A DNA stretch of 64,000 nt from an uncultured Gemmiger sp. (GCA_934502625.1 CAKSUQ010000011.1:13640-77639), one strand, 5' to 3'. Positions 32,472 through 41,664 are shown, counted from the stretch's first letter. Numbers and translations: made by a program. The notes: generated by a model not told the origin, from the sequence alone.

Positions 32472-33326
32472 TCAATCAAACTTCGTTGAACCGGTCTTGG
32501 TAACATGGCCGCTGCTGATGCCGGGACGGCACGGCGAGATGGGCAGCCAGTCCATCGCCTTGCAGATGTAGGTGTCCCAGAAGTCCCACTCGTGGGCGCC
32601 GGGGCCGATCTCGAAGGTGTGGGGGATGTTCAGCGCGGTCAGCTGGTCGGCAAATTTCTGGTTGGCGGGCAGCAGGCCGTCCTCGTCGCCGCAGGCAATG
32701 TACATCTTCGGGAAGTCGGCCTTCTCGGCGGCCAGCTTATTCACGAGCCACGCAGGGTTCTTGTCGCTCTCGACGACCTTGTCCAAATCGCCGAAGCATT
32801 CCTCGGCGAAGGAGCGCTTCTGCATGAAAACATCGGTGTCGTTGGTGCGGCTGGCGATGCCGTCGACCTCGATGGCGGCGGACAGCGAGACGATCGCGCC
32901 GAAGGTATCGTGGTACTTCAGGCCGTTGCGCAGCGCGCCGTAGCCGCCCATCGACAGGCCGCCGATGAAGGTATCCTTGCGCTCGCGGGAGAGGGGGAAC
33001 ATGCGGCGGGTCAACTCGACAAGCTCCTCGCCGACGAACTGGCCGTAGTTCTGGCTGGCGCCGGGGCGGTCAAGGTAGAACGAGTTGTCGCCGGACGGCA
33101 TCACGACGCAGAGGTCATGGTCGGTGGCGTAGCGCTCCAGACGGGTGCCGGACACCCAGTCCATCGTGCTGCCGATGACGCCGTGCAGCAGGTAGAGGGT
33201 GGAGAACTTCTTCTCCGGCGGCAGGGGGTCGGTGAAGTCCGACATTTTGTCGGCAGGCAGCACGACCGTGACGGGCACGGTGCGCATCAAACTGCGGGAA
33301 AGGATCGACATTTGGATAAGAGCCAT
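32472..33326 (-). CDS. CE1/esterase-D-like alpha/beta hydrolase, paralogue 1
   Basis: Protein of 284 residues without signal peptide. YLLHGVIGSTMDW, nucleophile motif GGLSMGGYGALRNGL and the terminal GAHEWDFWDTYI with the catalytic His define the family of putative esterases/acetyl-xylan or feruloyl esterases. Two paralogues lie in the sugar operon at 38.7 and 39.6 kb. AAGGAGGT precedes the ATG. Probably removes acetyl or similar groups from imported sugars. Confidence 0.85.
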   Translation of the reverse strand: MALIQMSILSRSLMRTVPVTVVLPADKMSDFTDPLPPEKKFSTLYLLHGVIGSTMDWVSGTRLERYATDHDLCVVMPSGDNSFYLDRPGASQNYGQFVGEELVELTRRMFPLSRERKDTFIGGLSMGGYGALRNGLKYHDTFGAIVSLSAAIEVDGIASRTNDTDVFMQKRSFAEECFGDLDKVVESDKNPAWLVNKLAAEKADFPKMYIACGDEDGLLPANQKFADQLTALNIPHTFEIGPGAHEWDFWDTYICKAMDWLPISPCRPGISSGHVTKTGSTKFD

Positions 33327-33381
33327 GGTGGGGAACCTCCTTAATGATGTGTAAAATAATAATGAGTTTTAAAAGAAAACT

Positions 33382-33410
33382 GTAGGGGCGGGGCAGAGCC
33401 CCGCCCCTAC
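33382..33410. repeat. GTAGGGGCGG-family repeat, near-perfect palindrome
   Basis: 29-bp palindrome starting GTAGGGGCGGGGCAG, the most symmetric copy in the window, between the esterase and the hypothetical gene. Confidence 0.85.
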
Positions 33411-33453
33411 GCATCCGCGAGGGGAAAAGCCCATACAAATAGGAAACGCTGTT

Positions 33454-33900
33454 TTACCTCTTTATCGCCTCCTTGTGCGCCTTCAGCCATTGCAGCAGCT
33501 CGTCGCCTGCGGCCATAAGGGCGTCGGGGGCGGGGTAGTTCAGCGTCTCGTCGACCTGCGCGTCGGCTTCGATCAGGGCGATGTACCGCGCCATCTCGAT
33601 GCCGATGCGCCCCTGCAGCGAGCGGCGCAGCTTTTTGGCGGCGCGGATGCGCTTTTCTTCCACGGTGGCGGTATCGGGCTCGTCGCCCGGCTCGCGGATG
33701 CCGCCCTGATAGGCCTCGCGCCCGGTCAGGTAGCAGGTCATACCCAGCTGCGCACCTTCCTGCGGCAGGATGGCAGCCAGCAGTTCGGTCAGCTTTTTGC
33801 GCTGTGCGTCGCCGTAGGGGCACGCCCAGCGGGCATACTGCCGCGCCTCGGCCTGTTTCTGTTCTTTGGTGCGGAAGGTGAACCAATCGGTAAAGCCCAT
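33454..33900 (-). CDS. Hypothetical cytoplasmic protein
   Basis: Protein of 148 residues, mostly charged helix (GFTDWFTFRTKEQKQAEARQYARWACPYGD; RAAKKLRRSLQGRIGIEMARYIAL). No signal peptide or membrane segment. AAAGGAAG precedes the ATG at 33900. I do not recognise the family. It is followed by the repeat at 33382. Confidence 0.65.
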   Translation of the reverse strand: MGFTDWFTFRTKEQKQAEARQYARWACPYGDAQRKKLTELLAAILPQEGAQLGMTCYLTGREAYQGGIREPGDEPDTATVEEKRIRAAKKLRRSLQGRIGIEMARYIALIEADAQVDETLNYPAPDALMAAGDELLQWLKAHKEAIKR

Positions 33901-34080
33901 AGCGGCACTTCCTTTGCTATAAAATAAACGATTAACTAAACCTATCTTAGCAAGCCCGACCGCGAAAATCAATTGTAAAAATAGACAGAGAATCCCCCCG
34001 GAATTTTGCTATATTACCCAAAAATCAAATTTTTGTCCGATAAACCGGAGAAAATGCAGCGCGTCAGGGGACGCTTCCCG

Positions 34081-34094
34081 TGGAAACGTTTCAA
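34081..34094. promoter_or_regulatory. LacI-type operator-like palindrome
   Basis: GAAACGTTTC (34083-34092) within TGGAAACGTTTCAA has the central CG and arms typical of LacI-family operators. It is 255 bp upstream of the sugar operon promoter, so a distal auxiliary operator is possible. Confidence 0.45.
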
Positions 34095-34212
34095 CAAAAA
34101 CTGCCAAAAAGGAGCAGGAGAGGTTACAAATGATTACAGATTTAAACGGTTAACTTTTTGTCAAAGAAGTGCCGCGACAGGGGCAACCCCGGCCAAAACA
34201 CGTAAAAGACCC

Positions 34213-34239
34213 CTGCACAGCCCTATTATAAAAGGAAAT
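34213..34239. repeat. Hairpin in the sugar-operon upstream region
   Basis: CCTATTAT and ATAATAGG form a stem around AAAAGGAA. No T run follows. The rest of 33901-34335 contains no recognisable gene. Confidence 0.5.
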
Positions 34240-34335
34240 AATAGGGGAGCTGGGACTGTGAGCCCCCAAGCAACAAAAACGGCCATGTAGCAAATTGCCA
34301 AAAAAGATTGACCGAACTTTGTAAAACTGTGACAA

Positions 34336-34364
34336 TTGACATCTGTATAGGGCGATGCTATACT
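34336..34364 (+). promoter_or_regulatory. Promoter of the sugar uptake operon
   Basis: TTGACA (34336-34341), 17-bp spacer, TATACT (34359-34364); start expected near 34371, just before a long palindrome. Confidence 0.8.
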
Positions 34365-34376
34365 AGGGACAACAAG

Positions 34377-34400
34377 TTAACCGATTACGTAATCGGTTAA
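34377..34400. promoter_or_regulatory. 24-bp perfect palindromic operator
   Basis: Half-site TTAACCGATTAC followed by its exact reverse complement, centred about 17 bp after the transcription start. A repressor bound here would block initiation or clearance. The central ACGT resembles LacI-family operators. Confidence 0.75.
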
Positions 34401-34437
34401 AGAAAGCAGAAACAAAAAAGCAAAGGAGAAAACCACT

Positions 34438-35445
34438 ATGAAAAAGCAAATCCTGTCCGGCCTGCTCGCAGGCGCAATGCTCGTAAGTCTGGCAGCCTGC
34501 GGCGGCTCCGCAAGCACCTCTACCGCTGACTCCACCCCCGCCGAGTCCACCGCAGACACCGCAGCCTCCGCTGAGGCAGCGTCCACGAGTGAGGGTGGCA
34601 ACATTTACGGCTACACCTGCATGCAGCTGACCAACCCGTTCCACATCGCCATGCGTGACGAGCTGAAGAAGCTGTCTGAGGCTGACGGCAACACCCTGCT
34701 GGAGTTCGACGGCAACATGGATCAGCAGAAGCAGAACGATGCCATCGACGACATGATCGCACAGGGCATGAAGGTCCTGTTCCTGAACCCCGTCGATCAG
34801 GACGGCGTCCAGCCTGCTCTGGAAGCCTGCGCGGCCGCTGGCGTCAAGGTCATCACCGTTGACTCCAACGTCACCGACACCAGCCTCATCGAGACCTACA
34901 TCTCCTCCAACAACTATACCGCCGGTCTGCAGTGCGGCGAAGAGATCGTCAAGCTGTATCCGGACGGCTGCAACATCGCCCTGATCGAGAACCCGCTGGC
35001 CGACTCCGTCGTGCAGCGCGTTGCCGGTCTGGAAGCCGCTATCGAAGGCACCAACTGCAAGATCGTCGACCGCAAGAGCATCGCAACGCTGGACGAGGTT
35101 CTGCCCGATGCCGAGGATATCCTGACTGCAAACGATGACCTGCAGGTATTCTGGGGCTTGAACGACGATGTTTCCATGACAATCCTTGGCACGGTCGAGT
35201 CCCGTGGCCGTCAGGACGAAATCAAGGTCATGTCCGTTGACGGTTCTCCCTCCGGCAAGACCAGCGTTCAGGAGGGCGGTCTGTACTGCACCGCCGCACA
35301 GAGCCCCGTTTCCATCGCGGACAAGGCTTATGAGTGCGCTACCAAGATCATGAACGGTGAGTCCGTGGATGCTACCTACTCTCTGGATACCACCCTCATC
35401 ACCCCGGACAACGTTGCTGACAACGATCCTTCCAACTGGGGCTGA
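34438..35445 (+). CDS. Sugar-binding lipoprotein (RbsB-like)
   Basis: Protein of 335 residues with lipoprotein signal ending LAAC (Cys20-21 region), a Ser/Thr/Ala-rich linker to about residue 55, then a type I periplasmic-binding fold (MQLTNPFHIAMRDELKKLSE; VLFLNPVDQDGVQPAL; VITVDSNVTDTSLIETYISSNN). It delivers a monosaccharide to the adjacent ATPase and permease. First gene of a seven-gene operon. A hairpin after it probably raises its level over downstream genes. Confidence 0.93.
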   Translation: MKKQILSGLLAGAMLVSLAACGGSASTSTADSTPAESTADTAASAEAASTSEGGNIYGYTCMQLTNPFHIAMRDELKKLSEADGNTLLEFDGNMDQQKQNDAIDDMIAQGMKVLFLNPVDQDGVQPALEACAAAGVKVITVDSNVTDTSLIETYISSNNYTAGLQCGEEIVKLYPDGCNIALIENPLADSVVQRVAGLEAAIEGTNCKIVDRKSIATLDEVLPDAEDILTANDDLQVFWGLNDDVSMTILGTVESRGRQDEIKVMSVDGSPSGKTSVQEGGLYCTAAQSPVSIADKAYECATKIMNGESVDATYSLDTTLITPDNVADNDPSNWG

Positions 35446-35464
35446 TCCATTCGGTTGAGTGAAT

Positions 35465-35503
35465 AGGCCGCTGCAAAACAAGGCTTTGCAGCGGCCTTTC
35501 TTG
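35465..35503 (+). terminator. Attenuating hairpin after the binding protein gene
   Basis: AGGCCGCTGCAAA pairs with TTTGCAGCGGCCT; only a weak T-rich tail (TTCTTG) follows, which suits partial termination or RNA stabilisation. Confidence 0.7.
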
Positions 35504-35563
35504 TAGAAACTGTGCAGAAGATGACCGCAAGACGCGGCCAGCCATGCCAAAGGAGTTGAAATT

Positions 35564-37054
35564 ATGGCAGAAGAAAAGCTGCTCCTTCAGATGAAGGGGA
35601 TCGATAAGAGCTTCCCCGGCGTGCACGCTTTGCAGAACATGCAGTTTGAGCTGCGCCGCGGCGAAGTCCATGCGCTTCTGGGCGAGAACGGTGCCGGTAA
35701 ATCCACCTTGATTAAGGTGCTGGGCGGCATTTATCAGAAGGATGAAGGCGAAATTTTCATCGACGGCCAGAAAGTCGAGATCAACAGCGTCGAGGACGCC
35801 CGCAAGGCAGGCGTCAGCATCATCCATCAGGAGCTGGTGCTCGTGCCATGGCTGTCCATCGCCGAGAATATGTTCTTAGGCCGCGAGCCGAAAAACAAGC
35901 TCGGCTTCGTGGATTTCGGCAAGATGAACAGCGAGGCCAAGAAGTACCTTGTGGACTTCGGCCTTGACCTGAACCCCCTGACCCCCATTGCCGAGCTGAA
36001 CATCGCCCAGCAGCAGATGGTCGAGATCGTCAAGGCTATCTCGTTCTCCTCCAACATCGTCGTCATGGACGAGCCCACCAGCTCGCTGTCCGACAAGGAG
36101 GCCGAGGCACTGTTCGAGAGCATCCGCAAGCTGAAGGCGCGCGGCGTCGGCATCATCTACATCAGCCACCGCATGAGCGAGCTGGACATCATTGCCGACC
36201 GCGTCACCGTTCTGCGCGACGGCCAGTATGTCGACACAAAGGTCGTCAAGGAGACGACGACCGACGACCTGATCGCATTGATGGTCGGCCGCAGCATGAC
36301 GAACTACTACACCCGCACTTACAACAGCTTCCCCGAAGTTGCCCTGAAGGTCGAGGGTCTTACGACGGATCGCATCCACGATGTCAGCTTTGAGGCAAAG
36401 CGCGGCGAGATTCTGGGCTTCTCCGGCCTGATCGGCTGCGGCCGAAGCGAGACGATGGAAGCCCTCTTCGGCCTTGACAAGATCAAGAGCGGCAGCGTCG
36501 AGCTGTACGGCAAGAAGATCAGCGGCCTGAAACCCGACCGTATTATTAAGGAAGGCGTCGGCTTCGTGCCGGAGGATCGCCGCGGCGAGGGTATGTTCGG
36601 CGTCATGGACATCAAGTTCAACGCCACGCTGAAGGTGCTGGACGAGTTCATCAGCAAGCTGCACGTCAACGGTAAGAAGGAGCGCGAGATCGCCCAGCAC
36701 GGCATCGACTCGCTGAAGGTCAAAGCGCCCGGCATGTCGACGCCTATCGCCAGCCTGTCCGGCGGCAACCAGCAGAAGGTCATCATCGCCAGCTGGCTGG
36801 CCGCAGGCCCCAAGGTACTGATCGTGGACGAGCCCACGCGCGGCATTGACGTCGGCGCGAAAGGCGAGATCTACGAGATCATGAACCGTCTTGCGGCGGA
36901 GGGCGTTACCATCCTGATGGTTTCCTCCGACCTGCCGGAGGTGCTGAACATGAGCGACCGTATCGCTGTCATGTGCGAGGGCACCATCACCAAGATCCTC
37001 GATCGCACCGAAGCATCGCAGGAAGTTATTATGCAGTACGCGGTCTCAATGTAA
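35564..37054 (+). CDS. Sugar ABC transporter ATPase (RbsA/MglA type)
   Basis: Protein of 496 residues with two fused ABC domains. The first has Walker A GENGAGKST and VMDEPTSSLSDKE; the second has LIGCGRSET in place of a canonical Walker A and the signature LSGGNQQKV with VDEPTRGIDVGAK, as normal for RbsA/MglA/XylG. Energises uptake with the permease encoded next. CAAAGGAG precedes the ATG. Confidence 0.95.
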   Translation: MAEEKLLLQMKGIDKSFPGVHALQNMQFELRRGEVHALLGENGAGKSTLIKVLGGIYQKDEGEIFIDGQKVEINSVEDARKAGVSIIHQELVLVPWLSIAENMFLGREPKNKLGFVDFGKMNSEAKKYLVDFGLDLNPLTPIAELNIAQQQMVEIVKAISFSSNIVVMDEPTSSLSDKEAEALFESIRKLKARGVGIIYISHRMSELDIIADRVTVLRDGQYVDTKVVKETTTDDLIALMVGRSMTNYYTRTYNSFPEVALKVEGLTTDRIHDVSFEAKRGEILGFSGLIGCGRSETMEALFGLDKIKSGSVELYGKKISGLKPDRIIKEGVGFVPEDRRGEGMFGVMDIKFNATLKVLDEFISKLHVNGKKEREIAQHGIDSLKVKAPGMSTPIASLSGGNQQKVIIASWLAAGPKVLIVDEPTRGIDVGAKGEIYEIMNRLAAEGVTILMVSSDLPEVLNMSDRIAVMCEGTITKILDRTEASQEVIMQYAVSM

Positions 37055-37069
37055 AGGGAGGACACCGTA

Positions 37070-38053
37070 ATGAATACTAAAATGTCTGTGACAGAAAAGC
37101 TGTTTGGCTCCACCAAAAGCTACATCAAACGCAACGCCGGTATCCTGATCGGCCTGCTCGCCCTCTGTGTGGTTATCGCGATCCGCTCCGACAGCTTCCT
37201 GACTTATGAAAACATCATGAACGTTCTGCGCCAGAGCGCCCAGAACATCTTCCTCGCCAGCGGCATGACAATGATTTTGATTGCGGGCGGCATCGACCTG
37301 AGCGTTGGCTCCGTCGTCGGCATCATCGGCGTTATTGTCGGCACTATGATCAATCAGGGCGTGCCGATCCCCGTCGCCATCATCATCTGCCTGATCGTTG
37401 GTGCTCTGATGGGTACTTTCAACGGCTTTATCCTGAGCCGCACCACGCTGCCCCCGTTCATCGTTACCTACGCTTTGATGACGATTCTTCGCGGTTCCAC
37501 CTACGTTTACACCGGCGGCACGACCGTCCGTATCGACGACCGCAACTTCATCGCCGTCGGCACCGGCTACACGCTGGGTGTGCCTAACCCCGTCTGGTAC
37601 ATGACCATCATCCTGATCGTCGTCTACATCATCCTCAACCGCACCAAGCTCGGCCGCCACATCTACGCCATCGGCGGCAACCAGAAGGCTGCTGAGTTCA
37701 GCGGCATCGACGTCAAGAACGTCCGCCTCTTCGTCTACGTCTTCAGCGGCCTGATGGGCGCCGTTGCCGGTATCGTTCTGGCAGCCCGCAGCTATGCAGG
37801 TCAGCCCACCGCCGGCAACGGCGCTGAGATGGACGCCATCGAGGCCTGCGTGCTGGGTGGCTGCTCCATGGCTGGCGGCTACGGCTTCATCGGCGGCACC
37901 ATCATCGGCGCGCTGATCATCGCCATCATGAACAACGGCCTGAACCTGATGCGTATCGACAGCTACTGGCAGATGGTCGCGAAAGGCATCATCGTCCTGA
38001 TCGCTGTCTACGTCGACTACGTGAAGAACCAGAAGAAGAACAAGAAGGGTTGA
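37070..38053 (+). CDS. Sugar ABC transporter permease (RbsC type)
   Basis: Protein of 327 residues with about eight to ten membrane segments. SGMTMILIAGGIDLSVGSVVG is the conserved RbsC block, and AIGGNQKAAEFSGIDVKNVR the cytoplasmic loop that contacts the ATPase. A basic tail KNQKKNKKG ends the protein. 15 bp after the ATPase gene. Confidence 0.95.
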   Translation: MNTKMSVTEKLFGSTKSYIKRNAGILIGLLALCVVIAIRSDSFLTYENIMNVLRQSAQNIFLASGMTMILIAGGIDLSVGSVVGIIGVIVGTMINQGVPIPVAIIICLIVGALMGTFNGFILSRTTLPPFIVTYALMTILRGSTYVYTGGTTVRIDDRNFIAVGTGYTLGVPNPVWYMTIILIVVYIILNRTKLGRHIYAIGGNQKAAEFSGIDVKNVRLFVYVFSGLMGAVAGIVLAARSYAGQPTAGNGAEMDAIEACVLGGCSMAGGYGFIGGTIIGALIIAIMNNGLNLMRIDSYWQMVAKGIIVLIAVYVDYVKNQKKNKKG

Positions 38054-38060
38054 TTTTACC

Positions 38061-38708
38061 ATGGCACACGAGATCGTGATCCTGACCCCGGAGCCGGAGA
38101 CCGCCGCCGCGTGGCTGACGGACAACATCTTCTTCGCCCCGGCGGGGGAGAACACCCTGCACAACGGCAGCTGCACCGTGCGGCTGCAAAAGGGCACCCC
38201 CCAGCCGACCCCCGCCCTTGCCCAAGGGCAGTACACCGCAGGCATCGCCCATCTGGCGCTGCGCGCGGCGGACATCAAAAAAGCACTGACCCACTGCAAG
38301 GAAAAACAGCTTGACCTGATGCTGACCGACGACCACGAGTTCTATAACCCGAAGGTCTACGGGGAAGGGGAGTACTACTTCAACATCCGCTCACCCTTCG
38401 GCGTCACGGTCGAGATCAGCCAGCATGTGCAGGGTGCAGAGTACGGCCAGACGAAGATCATCGAGGGGCTCGACCACATGGGGCTGCCCAGCGCGGACTT
38501 CGACGCCCAGCTCGCCAGCCTGAAGGCGCAGGGCTTCGCCGAGGAATTTGCCCCGGTGACGAACCACAACGACGCCGAGGGCACGATCCGCTGCTGCATG
38601 ATGCGCAAGGATGCGCTGGTGCTGGAGGTCTATCAGTTCTTGGACATGACCCCGGTGCCGATGCAGTGCGACGCGCCGCTGCAGCTGCACGGTGTGGCGC
38701 TTGTCTAA
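38061..38708 (+). CDS. VOC (glyoxalase-fold) protein
   Basis: Protein of 215 residues made of two beta-alpha-beta modules of vicinal-oxygen-chelate type (GIAHLALRAADIKKALTHCK; IEGLDHMGLPSADFDAQLA; RSPFGVTVEIS; LVLEVYQF). Candidate metal ligands are the His in each module start and the Glu in VEIS. Position between the permease and two esterases implies a step in catabolism of the imported compound, perhaps an isomerase or lyase; the reaction is unknown. Confidence 0.75.
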   Translation: MAHEIVILTPEPETAAAWLTDNIFFAPAGENTLHNGSCTVRLQKGTPQPTPALAQGQYTAGIAHLALRAADIKKALTHCKEKQLDLMLTDDHEFYNPKVYGEGEYYFNIRSPFGVTVEISQHVQGAEYGQTKIIEGLDHMGLPSADFDAQLASLKAQGFAEEFAPVTNHNDAEGTIRCCMMRKDALVLEVYQFLDMTPVPMQCDAPLQLHGVALV

Positions 38709-38723
38709 AAGGAGGATGCCGCA

Positions 38724-39542
38724 ATGGCTTTTTTCCAAGTGAATTTCTTTTCCCCCACGCTGCGCTTCGGCACAGACGTGAATGTGGTTATCCCGACACC
38801 CAATTCGGACGAACTGATGAACCACAAGGACACAAGCTACTTCCACACGGGCGCGAAATATCAGGTGCTGTATCTGCTGCACGGCGCCTACGGCGACTAC
38901 AGTGATTGGATGCGCCTGACGAGCATTGAAAAATATGCCCAGAACCATAAGATCGCGGTCGTCATGCCGTCGGCGTCCAACAGCTTCTATCAGGACATGT
39001 ACCGCGGCTCGCAGTACCTGACTTATTTGACCGAGGAACTGCCCGAATTTATCGAGAGCCTCTTCCCGGTCAGCCGCAAGCGCGAGAATACCTTCGTGGC
39101 AGGTCTTTCGATGGGCGGCTACGGCGCGTGGCGCTTGGCGCTGCAAAAGCCGGAGCAGTACTCCTGCGCGGCCAGCCTGTCCGGCGCGGTGGACATCCTC
39201 GGCACCGTCGAGGCTACCAAGCGCGGCGAGATCGGCGGACCCTTCAAGTGGGAAGCCCTGTTCGAGCACCCCGACGCCATCGAGGGCAGCGACGCCGACC
39301 TGTTCGCACTGGCTGCCAAGCGCAAGGCCGAAGGCAGACCGCTGCCGAAGCTGTTCCAGTGCGTCGGCACCGAGGACTTTACCTACAACATCAACCAGAA
39401 CGCCCGCAAGCGGATGACCGAGCTTGGCCTTGATGTGACCTACGCCGAGCACCCCGGCATCCACGATTGGGACTACTGGGACGCCCACATTCAGGACGTG
39501 CTGAACTGGCTGCCGCTGGCCGAAAGCACCGTGGCAGAATAA
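38724..39542 (+). CDS. CE1-like esterase, paralogue 2
   Basis: Protein of 272 residues, cytoplasmic. YLLHGAYGDYSDWM, nucleophile GLSMGGYGAWRLAL, GTEDFTYNINQ and HPGIHDWDYWD (catalytic His) are seen. Clearly homologous to the genes at 32.5 and 39.6 kb. AAAAGGAGG precedes the ATG. In-operon position implies it deacylates the transported substrate. Confidence 0.86.
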   Translation: MAFFQVNFFSPTLRFGTDVNVVIPTPNSDELMNHKDTSYFHTGAKYQVLYLLHGAYGDYSDWMRLTSIEKYAQNHKIAVVMPSASNSFYQDMYRGSQYLTYLTEELPEFIESLFPVSRKRENTFVAGLSMGGYGAWRLALQKPEQYSCAASLSGAVDILGTVEATKRGEIGGPFKWEALFEHPDAIEGSDADLFALAAKRKAEGRPLPKLFQCVGTEDFTYNINQNARKRMTELGLDVTYAEHPGIHDWDYWDAHIQDVLNWLPLAESTVAE

Positions 39543-39555
39543 GGAGGGAACGGCA

Positions 39556-40359
39556 ATGGCACATATTCAATGCAATTTTTTCTCGCAGGCATTGCAGAAA
39601 AACGCCAATGTCATCATCTACCTGCCCACGCAGGACGCGGATGACTACCTCTTCGGCACGGGCAACGCCAAGTACGGCCGCAGCCGCGTGTACAAGACGC
39701 TGTACCTGCTGCACGGCAGCTATGGCGACTACATGGACTGGACGCGGCTGGCAAACGCCGACCGCTATGCGCAGGAGCATAACATCGCCGTCGTTATGCC
39801 CAGCGCCGAGAACAGCAAGTACCTGAACATGTATCTTGGCGAAAACTACATGGACTACATCGGCAAGGAATTGCCGGAGTTTCTGGGCACAATCTTCCCG
39901 CTGAGCGATAAGCGCGAGGACACCTACATCGCAGGGCTGTCCATGGGCGGCTACGGTGCGATGCGCATCGGCCTTGAATTCCCGGAGCGCTTCGGCGCGA
40001 TCTGCTCGCTGTCCGGCGGGCTGGATATGGATATGCTGAACACCGGCGACACGACCGAGGCGCATGTGGCGAAGTTCGACAAGAACTACATGAAGGCCAT
40101 CAGCCCCAACGAGAAGATGGCGGGCACCCGCGACGACCTTGTGTACCTGCTGAAGGCGCAGCTGGACGCGGGCAAGCCGATCCCCAAGTTGTTCATGGCC
40201 TGCGGCACCGAGGACTTCATCTTCCCCTCGAACGAGAAATTCTACGCAGAGACGTCGAAGCTCGTGCCCATCGACTACACCCGCGCCCCCGGTGTGCATG
40301 ACTGGAAATTCTGGGACTGCCACCTGCAGGAAGCGCTGGACTGGCTGGCAAAGCTGTGA
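39556..40359 (+). CDS. CE1-like esterase, paralogue 3
   Basis: Protein of 267 residues. YLLHGSYGDYMDWTRL, nucleophile GLSMGGYGAMRIGL, CGTEDFIFPSNE and APGVHDWKFWD. It directly follows paralogue 2 (13-bp gap) and probably arose by tandem duplication followed by divergence. The two may act on different acyl positions or chain types. Confidence 0.86.
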   Translation: MAHIQCNFFSQALQKNANVIIYLPTQDADDYLFGTGNAKYGRSRVYKTLYLLHGSYGDYMDWTRLANADRYAQEHNIAVVMPSAENSKYLNMYLGENYMDYIGKELPEFLGTIFPLSDKREDTYIAGLSMGGYGAMRIGLEFPERFGAICSLSGGLDMDMLNTGDTTEAHVAKFDKNYMKAISPNEKMAGTRDDLVYLLKAQLDAGKPIPKLFMACGTEDFIFPSNEKFYAETSKLVPIDYTRAPGVHDWKFWDCHLQEALDWLAKL

Positions 40360-40392
40360 CCCATAAACCTACACGAAAAGAGCTGGATCTAT

Positions 40393-41334
40393 ATGTATGA
40401 CATTATCTCCCTCGGTGAGATCCTGATCGATCTTACCCAGTGCGGCGTCAATGAGCAGGGCGTTGTGCAGCTGGCTGCCAACCCCGGCGGCGCCCCGGCA
40501 AATATGGCTGTGGCCGCATCCCGGCTGGGCTGCCGCACCGCGTTCATCGGCAAAGTCGGGCGGGACGCCTTCGGCGAGTCCCTGCGCAAGACCCTGCAGG
40601 AGAACGGCGTGGACACTTCCGCCATGCTGACGGACCCGGTACAGCCTACCACCTTGGCCGTCGTCACGCTGGACGCCACGGGCGAGCGGAGCTTCTCCTT
40701 CTACCGCAACCCCGGCGCGGACACGATGCTGCGCGCGGACGAGGTGCCGCAGGCCATTTTGGAAAACACGAAGTTTTTCCACTTCGGCAGCGTCAGCCTG
40801 ACCGCTGACCCGGAGCGCACCGCTACGCTGGACGCCGTGCACCGCGCCAAAAAAGCCGGCGCGTCCATCACATTTGACCCCAATTACCGCGCAAACCTCT
40901 GGCCGAACGCCGAGACCGCTGTAGAGCAGATCGAAGCCGCGATGCCGCTGGCCGACATTCTGAAGGTCTCTGACGAGGAAATGGAGCTGCTGACCGGCTG
41001 CACCGACCCGGAAGTGGGCAGCCGCAAGCTGGCAGAGCGGGGCATCCCGCTGGTACTTGTCACCCTTGGCGCAGACGGTGCGTGCTACCGCATGGGCGAT
41101 GTGTACGGCAAAGTGGACGGCATCGCCGTGAAGGTCGGCGACACGAACGGCGCGGGGGATACCTTCCTCGGCGCGTTCCTGAGCCGCATCAAGGAGGCCG
41201 ACACCCTGACCGAGCTGGACAGCGCCAAGCTGCGCGAGGCCGTGGCCTTCGCAAACAAGGCCGCCAGCATCACGACGAGCCGCCACGGTGCGATACCCGC
41301 CATGCCCACCCTCGCCGAGGTGCTGGGCGAATAA
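40393..41334 (+). CDS. PfkB-family sugar kinase (fructokinase-like)
   Basis: Protein of 313 residues. MYDIISLGEILIDL at the start, NPGGAPANMAVAASRLG and the C-terminal DTNGAGDTFLGAFL motif are those of fructokinase/2-keto-sugar kinases. Last gene of the operon; phosphorylates the sugar after uptake and deacylation. The sugar cannot be named with confidence: fructose or another ketose is likely. Confidence 0.9.
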   Translation: MYDIISLGEILIDLTQCGVNEQGVVQLAANPGGAPANMAVAASRLGCRTAFIGKVGRDAFGESLRKTLQENGVDTSAMLTDPVQPTTLAVVTLDATGERSFSFYRNPGADTMLRADEVPQAILENTKFFHFGSVSLTADPERTATLDAVHRAKKAGASITFDPNYRANLWPNAETAVEQIEAAMPLADILKVSDEEMELLTGCTDPEVGSRKLAERGIPLVLVTLGADGACYRMGDVYGKVDGIAVKVGDTNGAGDTFLGAFLSRIKEADTLTELDSAKLREAVAFANKAASITTSRHGAIPAMPTLAEVLGE

Positions 41335-41398
41335 CCTGTAACCCTCCCCGCGCGGGCACGCCCGCCAAATAAGGCTTGATTTTTGCTGGCCGAGACCC

Positions 41399-41404
41399 TA
41401 TAAT
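41399..41404 (+). promoter_or_regulatory. -10 box of tRNA-Arg
   Basis: TATAAT at 41399-41404, with TTGATT 16 bp upstream (41377-41382). Confidence 0.6.
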
Positions 41405-41417
41405 AAGTATGTTATGG

Positions 41418-41491
41418 GTCTTCGTAGCTCAGCCGGATAGAGCGTTCGCCTCCTAAGCGAAAGGCCGCGCGTTCGAATCGCGCCGGGGACA
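41418..41491 (+). tRNA. tRNA-Arg (anticodon CCT)
   Basis: Acceptor GTCTTCG pairs with CGGGGAC (two G-U pairs); anticodon loop CTCCTAA gives CCT. CCA is not encoded. Confidence 0.92.
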
Positions 41492-41497
41492 TTAGAA

Positions 41498-41540
41498 AAG
41501 CCGCAGCCATGTGCCGTTTGGTGCATGACTGCGGTTTTTT
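41498..41540 (+). terminator. Terminator of tRNA-Arg
   Basis: AAGCCGCAG...CATG and CATG...CTGCGGTT form the stem, followed by T6. Confidence 0.85.
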
Positions 41541-41549
41541 GCATAAAGA

Positions 41550-41578
41550 TTGACAAGCTTTAGAGAAAAGCGTATAGT
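41550..41578 (+). promoter_or_regulatory. Promoter of the second surface-protein gene
   Basis: TTGACA (41550-41555), 17-bp spacer, TATAGT (41573-41578). Unlike the promoter at 15.0 kb it has no homopolymer in its spacer. Confidence 0.7.
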
Positions 41579-41664
41579 TAAAAGTGCTAAAAATGTTGTC
41601 AGAATGCGAAAAGTTCTATCTGATAACGATTTGAACGGCAAAAATAAAAATGTAGGAGGAAATC

